Shown here: piece after piece, positions 11,041 through 23,296 of the stretch | How positions within the stretch are numbered: the stretch's first letter is position 1 | Layout: each line of letters opens with the position of its first letter | Assembly (NCBI GenBank): GCA_036172665.1 | Contig: CM069873.1 | Span: 33,222,001-33,286,000 of the forward strand | DNA from: Prosopocoilus inquinatus | Lineage: Eukaryota > Arthropoda > Insecta > Coleoptera > Lucanidae | Direction: 5' to 3' | DNA length: 64,000 bases | Program-made: the position numbers and the translations under genes | Notes under the pieces: model-generated | What the model saw: only the letters and a program-made list of their open reading frames with translations | Databases searched by the model: none | Told to the model about the DNA's origin: nothing

Positions 11041-14000
11041 AACTCTGAGCTGTATCTAATCGATCCTTACTTATCTATCATGTTATTTGACGTTTCGATG
11101 GACTCCAGTAACTTTGATGTGAAATACGAAGTTCTCGGACGCAGCTGAAGCTGGAAATAGTTTTAAATGAAACAACACGTATTAGCGTTGTTCCTGTGAT
11201 GTATCTAATCGATCCTTACTCATCTATCATGTTATTTGACGTTTCGATGGACTCCAGTAACTCTAATGTGAGATACGAAATTTTCGGACGCAGCAGAAGC
11301 TGGAAATAGTTTTAAACGAAACAACACGCATTAGCGTTGTTCCTGTGATGTATCTAATCGATCCTTACTCATCTATCATGTTATTTTAGCGTTGTTCCTG
11401 TGATGTATCTAATCGATCCTTACTCATCTATCATGTTATTTGACGTTTCGATGGACTCTAGTAACTCTGATGTGAGATACGAAGTTTTTGGACGCAGCAG
11501 GAGCTGGAAATAATTTTAAACGAAACAACACGTATTAGCGTTGTTCCTGTGATGTATCTAATCGATCCTTATTTATCTATCATATTATTTGACGTTTCGA
11601 TGGACTCTAGTAACTCTGATGTAAGATACGAAGTTTTTGGACGCAGCAGGAGCTGGAAATAGTTTTAAACGAAGCAACACGTATTAGCGTTGTTCCTGTG
11701 ATGTATCTAATCGATCCTTACTTAGCTACTATGTTATTTGACGTTTCGATGGACTCCAGTAACTCTAATGTGAGATACGAAATTTTCGGACGCAGCAGAA
11801 GCTGGAAATAGTTTTAAACGAAACAACACGCATTAGCGTTGTTCTTGTGATGTATCTAATCGATCCTTAATCATCTATCATGTTATTTGGCGTTTCGATG
11901 GACTTCAGTAACTTTGATGTGAAATACGAAGTTCTCGGACGCAGCTGAAGCTGGAAATAGTTTTAAATGAAACAACACGTATTAGCGTTGTTCCTGTGAT
12001 GTATCTAATCGATCCTTACTCATCTATCATGTTATTTGACGTTTCGATGGACTCCAGTAACTCTAATGTGAGATACGAAATTTTCGGACGCAGCAGAAGC
12101 TGGAAATAGTTTTAAACGAAACAACACGCATTAGCGTTGTTCCTGTGATGTATCTAATCGATCCTTACTCATCTATCATGTTATTTTAGCGTTGTTCCTG
12201 TGATGTATCTAATCGATCCTTACTCATCTATCATGTTATTTGGCGTTTCGATGGACTCCAGTAACTTTGATGTGAGATACGAAGTTCTCGGACGCAGCTG
12301 AAGCTGGAAATAGTTTTAAACGAAACAAGACGCATTAGCGTTGTTCCTGTGCTGTATCTAATCGATCCTTACTTATCTATCATGTTATTTGACGTTTGGA
12401 TGGACTCCAGTAACCCTGATGTGAGATACGAAGTTCTCGGACGCAGCAGAAGCTGGAAATAGTTTTGAACGAAGCAACACGTATTAGCGTTGTTTCTGTG
12501 ATGTATCTAAACGATCCTTGCTTATCTAACATGTTATTTGACGTTTGGATAGACTCCATAAGTCTGATGTGAGATACAAATTTTTTGGACGCAGCAGGAG
12601 CTGGAAATAGTTTTAAACGAAACAACACGTATTAGCGTTGTTCCTCTGCTGTATCTAATCGATCCTTACTTATCTATCATGTTATTTGACGTTTCGATGG
12701 ACTCCAGTAACTTTGATGTGAAATACGAAGTTCTCGGACGCAGCTGAAGCTGGAAATAGTTTTAAATGAAACAACACGTATTAGCGTTGTTCCTGTGATG
12801 TATCTAATCGATCCTTACTCATCTATCATGTTATTTGACGTTTCGATGGACTCCAGTAACTCTAATGTGAGATACGAAATTTTCGGACGCAGCAGAAGCT
12901 GGAAATAGTTTTAAACGAAACAACACGCATTAGCGTTGTTCCTGTGATGTATCTAATCGATCCTTACTCATCTATCATGTTATTTTAGCGTTGTTCCTGT
13001 GATGTATCTAATCGATCCTTACTCATCTATCATGTTATTTGACGTTTGGATATACTACAGTAACTCTGATGTGAGATACAAAGTTCTCGGACGCAGCAGA
13101 AGCTGGAAATAGTTTTGAACGAGACAACACGTATTAGCGTTGTTCCTGTGATGTATCTAATCGATCCTTACTTATCTAACATGTTATTTTACGTTTGGAT
13201 GGACTCCAGTAACTCTGATGTGAGATACAAATTTCTCGGACGCAGCAGAAGCTGGAAATTGTTTTGAACGAAACAACACGTATTAGCGTTGTTCCTGTGA
13301 TGTATCTAATCGATCCTTACTTATCTACTATGTTATTTGACGTTTCGATGGACTCCAGTAACTCTGATGTGAGATACGAAATTTTCGGACGCAGCAGAAG
13401 CTGGAAATAGTTTTGAACGAAACAACACATATTAGCGTTGTTCCTGTGATGTATCTAATCGATCCTTACTTATCTACTATGTTATTTGACGTTTCGATGG
13501 ACTCCAGTAACTCTGATGTGAGATACGAAATTTTCGGACGCAGCAGAAGCTGGAAATAGTTTTGAACGAAACAACACGTATTAGCGTTGTTCCTGTGATG
13601 TATCTAATCGATCCTTACTTATCTACTACGTTATTTGACGTTTCGATGGACTCCAGTAACTCTGATGTGTGATACGAAATTTTCGGACGCAGCAGAAGCT
13701 GGAAATAGTTTTGAACGAAACAACACGTATTAGCGTTGTTCCTGTGATGTATCTAATCGATCCTTACTTATCTAACATGTTATTTTACGTTTGGATGGAC
13801 TCCAGTAACTCTGATGTGAGATACAAAGTTCTCGGACGCAGCAGAAGCTGGAAATAGTTTTGAACGAAACAACACGTATTAGCGTTGTTCCTGTGATGTA
13901 TCTAATCGATCCTTACTTATCTACTATGTTATTTGACGTTTCGATGGACTCCAGTAACTCTGATGTGAGATACGAAATTTTCGGACGCAGCAGAAGCTGG

Positions 14001-14847
14001 AAATAGTTTTGAACGAAACAACACGTATTAGCGTTGTTCCTGTGATGTATCTAATCGATCCTTACTTATCTACTATGTTATTTGACGTTTCGATGGACTC
14101 CAGTAACTCTGATGTGAGATACGAAATTTTCGGACGCAGCAGAAGCTGGAAATAGTTTTAAATGAAACAACACGCACTAGCGTTGTTCCTGTGATGTATC
14201 TAATCGATCCTTACTCATCTATCATGTTATCTGACGTTTCGATGGACTCTAGTAACTCTGATGTGAGATACGAAGTTCTTGAACGCAGCAGGAGCTGGAA
14301 ATAGTTTTAAACGAAACAACACGTATTAGTTGTTCCTGTGATGTATCTAATCGATCCTTACTCATCTATCATGTTATTTGACGTTTGGATGGACTACAGT
14401 AACTCTGATGTGAGATACAAAGTTCTCGGACGCAGCAGAAGCTGGAAATAGTTTTGAACGAAACAACACGTATTAGCGTTGTTCCTGTGATGTATCTAAT
14501 CGATCCTTACTTATCTAACATGTTATTTTACGTTTGGATGGACTCCAGTAACTCTGATGTGAGATACAAAGTTCTCGGACGCAGCAGAAGCTGGAAATAG
14601 TTTTGAACGAAACAACACGTATTAGCGTTGTTCCTGTGATGTATCTAATCGATCCTTACTTATCTACTATGTTATTTGACGTTTCGATGGACTCCAGTAA
14701 CTCTGATGTGAGATACGAAATTTTCGGACGCAGCAGAAGCTGGAAATAGTTTTGAACGAAACAACACGTATTAGCGTTGTTCCTGTGATGTATCTAATCG
14801 ATCCTTACTTATCTACTATGTTATTTGACGTTTCGATGGACTCCAGT
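11041..14847. repeat. 3807-bp higher-order repeat, copy 3 (complete)
   Basis: The order is again the same as copy 1, offset by 7614 bp. The 69-bp partial is at 11041 and the 55-bp duplications are near 11388, 12187 and 12986. It carries gagacaac at 13123 and acacatatt at 13429; the second is shared only with copy 7. The next unit would begin at 14848 with a 69-bp partial, but an ordinary gatgtgagatac monomer stands there, so the regular HOR stops at this point. Confidence 0.94.
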
Positions 14848-17800
14848 AACTCTGATGTGAGATACGAAATTTTCGGACGCAGCAGAAGCTGGAAATAGTT
14901 TTGAACGAAACACGTATTAGCGTTGTTCCTGTGATGTATCTAATCGATCCTTACTTATCTACTATGTTATTTGACGTTTCGATGGACTCCAGTAACTCTG
15001 ATGTGAGATACGAAATTTTCGGACGCAGCAGAAGCTGGAAATAGTTTTGAACGAAACAACACGTATTAGCGTTGTTCCTGTGATGTATCTAATCGATCCT
15101 TACTTATCTAACATGTTATTTTACGTTTGGATGGACTCCAGTAACTCTGATGTGAGATACAAAGTTCTCGGACGCAGCAGAAGCTGGAAATAGTTGTGAA
15201 CGAAACAACACGTATTAGCGTTGTTCCTGTGATGTATCTAATCGATCCTTACTTATCTACTATGTTATTTGACGTTTCGATGGACTCCAGTAACTCTGAT
15301 GTGAGATACGAAATTTTCGGACGCAGCAGAAGCTGGAAATAGTTTTGAACGAAACAACACGTATTAGCGTTGTTCCTGTGATGTATCTAATCGATCCTTA
15401 CTTATCTACTATGTTATTTGACGTTTCGATGGACTCCAGTAACTCTGATGTGAGATACGAAATTTTCGGACACAGCAGAAGCTGGAAATAGTTTTGATAG
15501 AAACAACACGTACTAGCGTTGTTCCTGTGATGTATCTAATCGATCCTTACTTATCTACTATGTTATTTGACGTTTCGATGGACTCCAGTAACTCTGATGT
15601 GAGATACGAAATTTTCGGACGCAGCAGAAGCTGGAAATAGTTTTGAACGAAACAACACGTTTTAGCGTTGTTCCTGTGATGTATCTAATCGATCCTTACT
15701 TATCTACTATGTTATTTGACGTTTCGATGGACTCCAGTAACTCTGATGTGAGATACGAAGTTTTTGGACGCAGCAGGAGCTGGAAAAAGTTTTAAACGAA
15801 ACAACACCTATTAGCGTTGTCCCTGTGATGTATCTAATCGATCCTTACTCATCTATCATGTTATTTGACGTTTGGATGGACTCCAGTAACTCTGATGTGA
15901 GATACAAAGTTCTCGGACGCAGCAGAAGCTGGAAATAGTTTTGAACGAAACAACACGTATTAGCGTTGTTTCTGTGATGTATCTAAACGATCCTTGCTTA
16001 TCTAACATGTTATTTGACGTTTGGATAGACTCCATAAGTCTGATGTGAGATACAAAGTTCTCGGACGCAGCAGAAGCTAGAAATAGTTTTGAACGAAACA
16101 ACACGTATTAGCGTTGTTCCTGTGATGTATCTAATCGATCCCTACTTATCTACTATGTTGTTTGACGTTTCGATGGACTCCAGTAACTCTGATGTGAGAT
16201 ACGAAATTTTCGGACGCAGCAGAAGCTGGAAATAGTTTTAAAAGAAACAACACGCATTAGCGTTGTTCCTGTGATGTATCTAATCGATCCTTACTCATCT
16301 ATCATGTTATTTGGCGTTTCGACGGACTCCAGTAACTTTGATGTGAGATACGAAGTTCTCGGACGCAGCTGAAGCTAGAAATAGTTTTAAACGAAACAAC
16401 ACGCATTAGCGTTGTTCCTGTGATGTATCTAATCGATCCTTACTCATCTATCATGTTATTTGACGTTTGAATGGACTCCAGTAACTCTGATGTGAGATAA
16501 AAATTTCTCGGACGCAGCAGAAGCTGGAAATAGTTTTGAACGAAACAACACGTATTAGCGTTGTTCCTGTGATGTATCTAATCGATCCTTACTCATCTAT
16601 CATGTTATTTGACGTTTGAATGGACTCCAGTAACTCTGATGTGAGATACGAAGTTCTCGGACGCAGCTGAAGCTAGAAATAGTTTTAAACGAAACAACAC
16701 GCATTAGCGTTGTTCCTGTGATGTATCTAATCGATCCTTACTCATCTATCATGTTATTTGGCGTTTCGATGGACTCCAGTAACTCTGATGTGATATACAA
16801 AGTTTTAGGACGCAGCAGAAGCTGGAAATAGTTTTAAACGAAACCACACGCATTAGCGTTGTCCCTGTGATGTATCTAATCGATCCTTACTCATCTATCA
16901 TATTATTTGACGTTTGGATGGACTCCAGTAACTCTGATGTGAGATACAAAGTTCTCGGACGCAGCAGAAGCTGGAAATAGTTTTGAACGAAACAACACGT
17001 ATTAGCGTTGTTTCTGTGATGTATCTAAACGATCCTTGCTTATCTAACATGTTATTTGACGTTTGGATAGACTCCATAAGTCTGATGTGAGATACAAAGT
17101 TTTTGGACGCAGCAGGAGCTGGAAATAGTTTTAAACGAAACAACACGTATTAGCGTTGTTCCTCTGCTGTATCTAATCGATCCTTACTTATCTATCATGT
17201 TATTTGACGTTTCGATGGACTCCAGTAACTTTGATGTGAGATACGAAGTTCTCGGAGGCAGCTGAAGCTGGAAATAGTTTTAAATGAAACAACACGTATT
17301 AGCGTTGTTCCTGTGATGTATCTAATCGATCCTTACTCATCTATCATGTTATTTGACGTTTCGATGGACTCCAGTAACTCTAATGTGAGATACGAAATTT
17401 TCGGACGCAGCAGAAGCTGGAAATAGTTTTAAACGAAACAACACGCATTAGCGTTGTTCCTGTGATGTATCTAATCGATCCTTACTCATCTATCATGTTA
17501 TTTTAGCGTTGTTCCTGTGATGTATCTAATCGATCCTTACTCATCTATCATGTTATTTGACGTTTCGATGGACTCCAGTAACTCTAATGTGAGATACGAA
17601 ATTTTCGGACGCAGCAGAAGCTGGAAATAGTTTTGAACGAAACAACACGTATTAGCGTTGTTCCTGTGATGTATCTAATCGATCCTTACTTATCTAACAT
17701 GTTATTTTACGTTTGGATGGACTCCAGTAACTCTGATGTGAGATACAAAGTTCTCGGACGCAGCAGAAGCTGGAAATAGTTTTGAACGAAACAACACGTA

Positions 17801-18175
17801 TTAGCGTTGTTCCTGTGATGTATCTAATCGATCCTTACTTATCTACTATGTTATTTGACGTTTCGATGTACTCCAGTAACTCTGATGTGAGATACGAAAT
17901 TTTCGGACGCAGCAGAAGCTGGAAATAGTTTTGAACGAAACAACACGTATTAGCGTTGTTCCTGTGATGTATCTAATCGATCCTTACTTATCTACTATGT
18001 TATTTGACGTTTCGATGGACTCCAGTAACTCTGATGTGAGATACGAAATTTTCGGACAGAGCAGAAGCTGGAAATAGTTTTGATAGAAACAACACGTACT
18101 AGCGTTGTTCCTGTGATGTATCTAATCGATCCTTACTTATCTACTATGTTATTTGACGTTTCGATGGACTCCAGT
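14848..18175. repeat. Linking block of mixed monomers between the two HOR runs
   Basis: It begins with a 146-bp monomer (gaaacacg, three bases short, near 14907). The monomers at 15441-15590 carry gacacagcag and ttgatagaaac, resembling the 3278 and 18027 monomers. Two copies of the marked pair tctaaacgatcc + ataagtctg lie at 15982 and 17024, 1042 bp apart (7 monomers minus 1 bp). One extra 55-bp duplication sits at 17505. From about 17580 on, the monomers match 2831-3426 at an offset of 14749 bp, marking the start of the second superblock. There are no genes. Confidence 0.85.
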
Positions 18176-19136
18176 AACTCTGAGCTGTATCTAATCGATC
18201 CTTACTTATCTATCATGTTATTTGACGTTTCGATGGACTCCAGTAACTTTGATGTGAAATACGAAGTTCTCGGACGCAGCTGAAGCTGGAAATAGTTTTA
18301 AATGAAACAACACGTATTAGCGTTGTTCCTGTGATGTATCTAATCGATCCTTACTCATCTATCATGTTATTTGACGTTTCGATGGACTCCAGTAACTCTA
18401 ATGTGAGATACGAAATTTTCGGACGCAGCAGAAGCTGGAAATAGTTTTAAATGAAACAACACGCACTAGCGTTGTTCCTGTGATGTATCTAATCGATCCT
18501 TACTCATCTATCATGTTATCTGACGTTTCGATGGACTCTAGTAACTCTGATGTGAGATACGAAGTTCTTGAACGCAGCAGGAGCTGGAAATAGTTTTAAA
18601 CGAAACAACACGTATTAGTTGTTCCTGTGATGTATCTAATCGATCCTTACTCATCTATCATGTTATTTGACGTTTGGATGGACTACAGTAACTCTGATGT
18701 GAGATACAAAGTTCTCGGACGCAGCAGAAGCTGGAAATAGTTTTGAACGAAACAACACGTATTAGCGTTGTTCCTGTGATGTATCTAATCGATCCTTACT
18801 TATCTAACATGTTATTTTACGTTTGGATGGACTCCAGTAACTCTGATGTGAGATACAAAGTTCTCGGACGCAGCAGAAGCTGGAAATAGTTTTGAACGAA
18901 ACAACACGTATTAGCGTTGTTCCTGTGATGTATCTAATCGATCCTTACTTATCTACTATGTTATTTGACGTTTCGATGGACTCCAGTAACTCTGATGTGA
19001 GATACGAAATTTTCGGACGCAGCAGAAGCTGGAAATAGTTTTGAACGAAACAACACGTATTAGCGTTGTTCCTGTGATGTATCTAATCGATCCTTACTTA
19101 TCTACTATGTTATTTGACGTTTCGATGGACTCCAGT
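18176..19136. repeat. 961-bp higher-order repeat, copy 4 (internally deleted)
   Basis: The unit starts with the 69-bp partial and the aactttgatgtgaaatac monomer (18245). At 18394 there is a hybrid monomer: its left part is the aactctaatg type normally second in the unit, and its right part (aaatgaaacaac, cgcactagcg) is the 6491 type. Exactly 2846 bp are missing relative to 3807, corresponding to 3645-6491 of copy 1. The breakpoint lies in homologous register inside a monomer, as expected for unequal exchange. Confidence 0.93.
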
Positions 19137-22100
19137 AACTCTGAGCTGTATCTAATCGATCCTTACTTATCTATCATGTTATTTGACGTTTCGATGGACT
19201 CCAGTAACTTTGATGTGAAATACGAAGTTCTCGGACGCAGCTGAAGCTGGAAATAGTTTTAAATGAAACAACACGTATTAGCGTTGTTCCTGTGATGTAT
19301 CTAATCGATCCTTACTCATCTATCATGTTATTTGACGTTTCGATGGACTCCAGTAACTCTAATGTGAGATACGAAATTTTCGGACGCAGCAGAAGCTGGA
19401 AATAGTTTTAAACGAAACAACACGCATTAGCGTTGTTCCTGTGATGTATCTAATCGATCCTTACTCATCTATCATGTTATTTTAGCGTTGTTCCTGTGAT
19501 GTATCTAATCGATCCTTACTCATCTATCATGTTATTTGACGTTTCGATGGACTCTAGTAACTCTGATGTGAGATACGAAGTTTTTGGACGCAGCAGGAGC
19601 TGGAAATAATTTTAAACGAAACAACACGTATTAGCGTTGTTCCTGTGATGTATCTAATCGATCCTTATTTATCTATCATATTATTTGACGTTTCGATGGA
19701 CTCTAGTAACTCTGATGTAAGATACGAAGTTTTTGGACGCAGCAGGAGCTGGAAATAGTTTTAAACGAAGCAACACGTATTAGCGTTGTTCCTGTGATGT
19801 ATCTAATCGATCCTTACTCATCTATCATGTTATTTTAGCGTTGTTCCTGTGATGTATCTAATCGATCCTTACTCATCTATCATGTTATTTGACGTTTCGA
19901 TGGACTCTAGTAACTCTGATGTGAGATACGAAGTTTTTGGACGCAGCAGGAGCTGGAAATAATTTTAAACGAAACAACACGTATTAGCGTTGTTCCTGTG
20001 ATGTATCTAATCGATCCTTATTTATCTATCATATTATTTGACGTTTCGATGGACTCTAGTAACTCTGATGTAAGATACGAAGTTTTTGGACGCAGCAGGA
20101 GCTGGAAATAGTTTTAAACGAAGCAACACGTATTAGCGTTGTTCCTGTGATGTATCTAATCGATCCTTACTTAGCTACTATGTTATTTGACGTTTCGATG
20201 GACTCCAGTAACTCTAATGTGAGATACGAAATTTTCGGACGCAGCAGAAGCTGGAAATAGTTTTAAACGAAACAACACGCATTAGCGTTGTTCTTGTGAT
20301 GTATCTAATCGATCCTTAATCATCTATCATGTTATTTGGCGTTTCGATGGACTTCAGTAACTTTGATGTGAAATACGAAGTTCTCGGACGCAGCTGAAGC
20401 TGGAAATAGTTTTAAATGAAACAACACGTATTAGCGTTGTTCCTGTGATGTATCTAATCGATCCTTACTCATCTATCATGTTATTTGACGTTTCGATGGA
20501 CTCCAGTAACTCTAATGTGAGATACGAAATTTTCGGACGCAGCAGAAGCTGGAAATAGTTTTAAACGAAACAACACGCATTAGCGTTGTTCCTGTGATGT
20601 ATCTAATCGATCCTTACTCATCTATCATGTTATTTTAGCGTTGTTCCTGTGATGTATCTAATCGATCCTTACTCATCTATCATGTTATTTGGCGTTTCGA
20701 TGGACTCCAGTAACTTTGATGTGAGATACGAAGTTCTCGGACGCAGCTGAAGCTGGAAATAGTTTTAAACGAAACAAGACGCATTAGCGTTGTTCCTGTG
20801 CTGTATCTAATCGATCCTTACTTATCTATCATGCTATTTGACGTTTGGATGGACTCCAGTAACCCTGATGTGAGATACGAAGTTCTCGGACGCAGCAGAA
20901 GCTGGAAATAGTTTTGAACGAAGCAACACGTATTAGCGTTGTTTCTGTGATGTATCTAAACGATCCTTGCTTATCTAACATGTTATTTGACGTTTGGATA
21001 GACTCCATAAGTCTGATGTGAGATACAAATTTTTTGGACGCAGCAGGAGCTGGAAATAGTTTTAAACGAAACAACACGTATTAGCGTTGTTCCTCTGCTG
21101 TATCTAATCGATCCTTACTTATCTATCATGTTATTTGACGTTTCGATGGACTCCAGTAACTTTGATGTGAAATACGAAGTTCTCGGACGCAGCTGAAGCT
21201 GGAAATAGTTTTAAATGAAACAACACGTATTAGCGTTGTTCCTGTGATGTATCTAATCGATCCTTACTCATCTATCATGTTATTTGACGTTTCGATGGAC
21301 TCCAGTAACTCTAATGTGAGATACGAAATTTTCGGACGCAGCAGAAGCTGGAAATAGTTTTAAACGAAACAACACGCATTAGCGTTGTTCCTGTGATGTA
21401 TCTAATCGATCCTTACTCATCTATCATGTTATTTTAGCGTTGTTCCTGTGATGTATCTAATCGATCCTTACTCATCTATCATGTTATTTGACGTTTGGAT
21501 ATACTACAGTAACTCTGATGTGAGATACAAAGTTCTCGGACGCAGCAGAAGCTGGAAATAGTTTTGAACGAAACAACACGTATTAGCGTTGTTCCTGTGA
21601 TGTATCTAATCGATCCTTACTTATCTAACATGTTATTTTACGTTTGGATGGACTCCAGTAACTCTGATGTGAGATACAAAGTTCTCGGACGCAGCAGAAG
21701 CTGGAAATTGTTTTGAACGAAACAACACGTATTAGCGTTGTTCCTGTGATGTATCTAATCGATCCTTACTTATCTACTATGTTATTTGACGTTTCGATGG
21801 ACTCCAGTAACTCTGATGTGAGATACGAAATTTTCGGACGCAGCAGAAGCTGGAAATAGTTTTGAACGAAACAACACGTATTAGCGTTGTTCCTGTGATG
21901 TATCTAATCGATCCTTACTTATCTACTATGTTATTTGACGTTTCGATGGACTCCAGTAACTCTGATGTGAGAGACGAAATTTTCGGACGCAGCAGAAGCT
22001 GGAAATAGTTTTGAACGAAACAACACGTATTAGCGTTGTTCCTGTGATGTATCTAATCGATCCTTACTTATCTACTACGTTATTTGACGTTTCGATGGAC

Positions 22101-23296
22101 TCCAGTAACTCTGATGTGTGATACGAAATTTTCGGACGCAGCAGAAGCTGGAAATAGTTTTGAACGAAACAACACGTATTAGCGTTGTTCCTGTGATGTA
22201 TCTAATCGATCCTTACTTATCTAACATGTTATTTTACGTTTGGATGGACTCCAGTAACTCTGATGTGAGATACAAAGTTCTCGGACGCAGCAGAAGCTGG
22301 AAATAGTTTTGAACGAAACAACACGTATTAGCGTTGTTCCTGTGATGTATCTAATCGATCCTTACTTATCTACTATGTTATTTGACGTTTCGATGGACTC
22401 CAGTAACTCTGATGTGAGATACGAAATTTTCGGACGCAGCAGAAGCTGGAAATAGTTTTGAACGAAACAACACGTATTAGCGTTGTTCCTGTGATGTATC
22501 TAATCGATCCTTACTTATCTACTATGTTATTTGACGTTTCGATGGACTCCAGTAACTCTGATGTGAGATACGAAATTTTCGGACGCAGCAGAAGCTGGAA
22601 ATAGTTTTAAATGAAACAACACGCACTAGCGTTGTTCCTGTGATGTATCTAATCGATCCTTACTCATCTATCATGTTATCTGACGTTTCGATGGACTCTA
22701 GTAACTCTGATGTGAGATACGAAGTTCTTGAACGCAGCAGGAGCTGGAAATAGTTTTAAACGAAACAACACGTATTAGTTGTTCCTGTGATGTATCTAAT
22801 CGATCCTTACTCATCTATCATGTTATTTGACGTTTGGATGGACTACAGTAACTCTGATGTGAGATACAAAGTTCTCGGACGCAGCAGAAGCTGGAAATAG
22901 TTTTGAACGAAACAACACGTATTAGCGTTGTTCCTGTGATGTATCTAATCGATCCTTACTTATCTAACATGTTATTTTACGTTTGGATGGACTCCAGTAA
23001 CTCTGATGTGAGATACAAAGTTCTCGGACGCAGCAGAAGCTGGAAATAGTTTTGAACGAAACAACACGTATTAGCGTTGTTCCTGTGATGTATCTAATCG
23101 ATCCTTACTTATCTACTATGTTATTTGACGTTTCGATGGACTCCAGTAACTCTGATGTGAGATACGAAATTTTCGGACGCAGCAGAAGCTGGAAATAGTT
23201 TTGAACGAAACAACACGTATTAGCGTTGTTCCTGTGATGTATCTAATCGATCCTTACTTATCTACTATGTTATTTGACGTTTCGATGGACTCCAGT
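19137..23296. repeat. 4160-bp higher-order repeat, copy 5 (353-bp internal duplication)
   Basis: The length is 3807 + 353, and 353 equals two monomers plus one 55-bp partial. The pair at 19559 and 19708 is repeated at 19912 and 20061, so this unit has four 55-bp duplications instead of three. It carries gagagacg at 21973, otherwise seen only in copy 1, and the private change atcatgctattt near 20831. Confidence 0.93.
19466..20171. repeat. 353-bp tandem duplication inside copy 5
   Basis: Two near-identical 353-bp periods, each with a 55-bp partial duplication, the aactctgatgtgag/gaagtttttgg monomer and the gatgtaagatac monomer with cttatttatc and catattattt. The edges are approximate because they lie in sequence shared by all monomers. 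The other full copies have a single period here. Confidence 0.88.
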
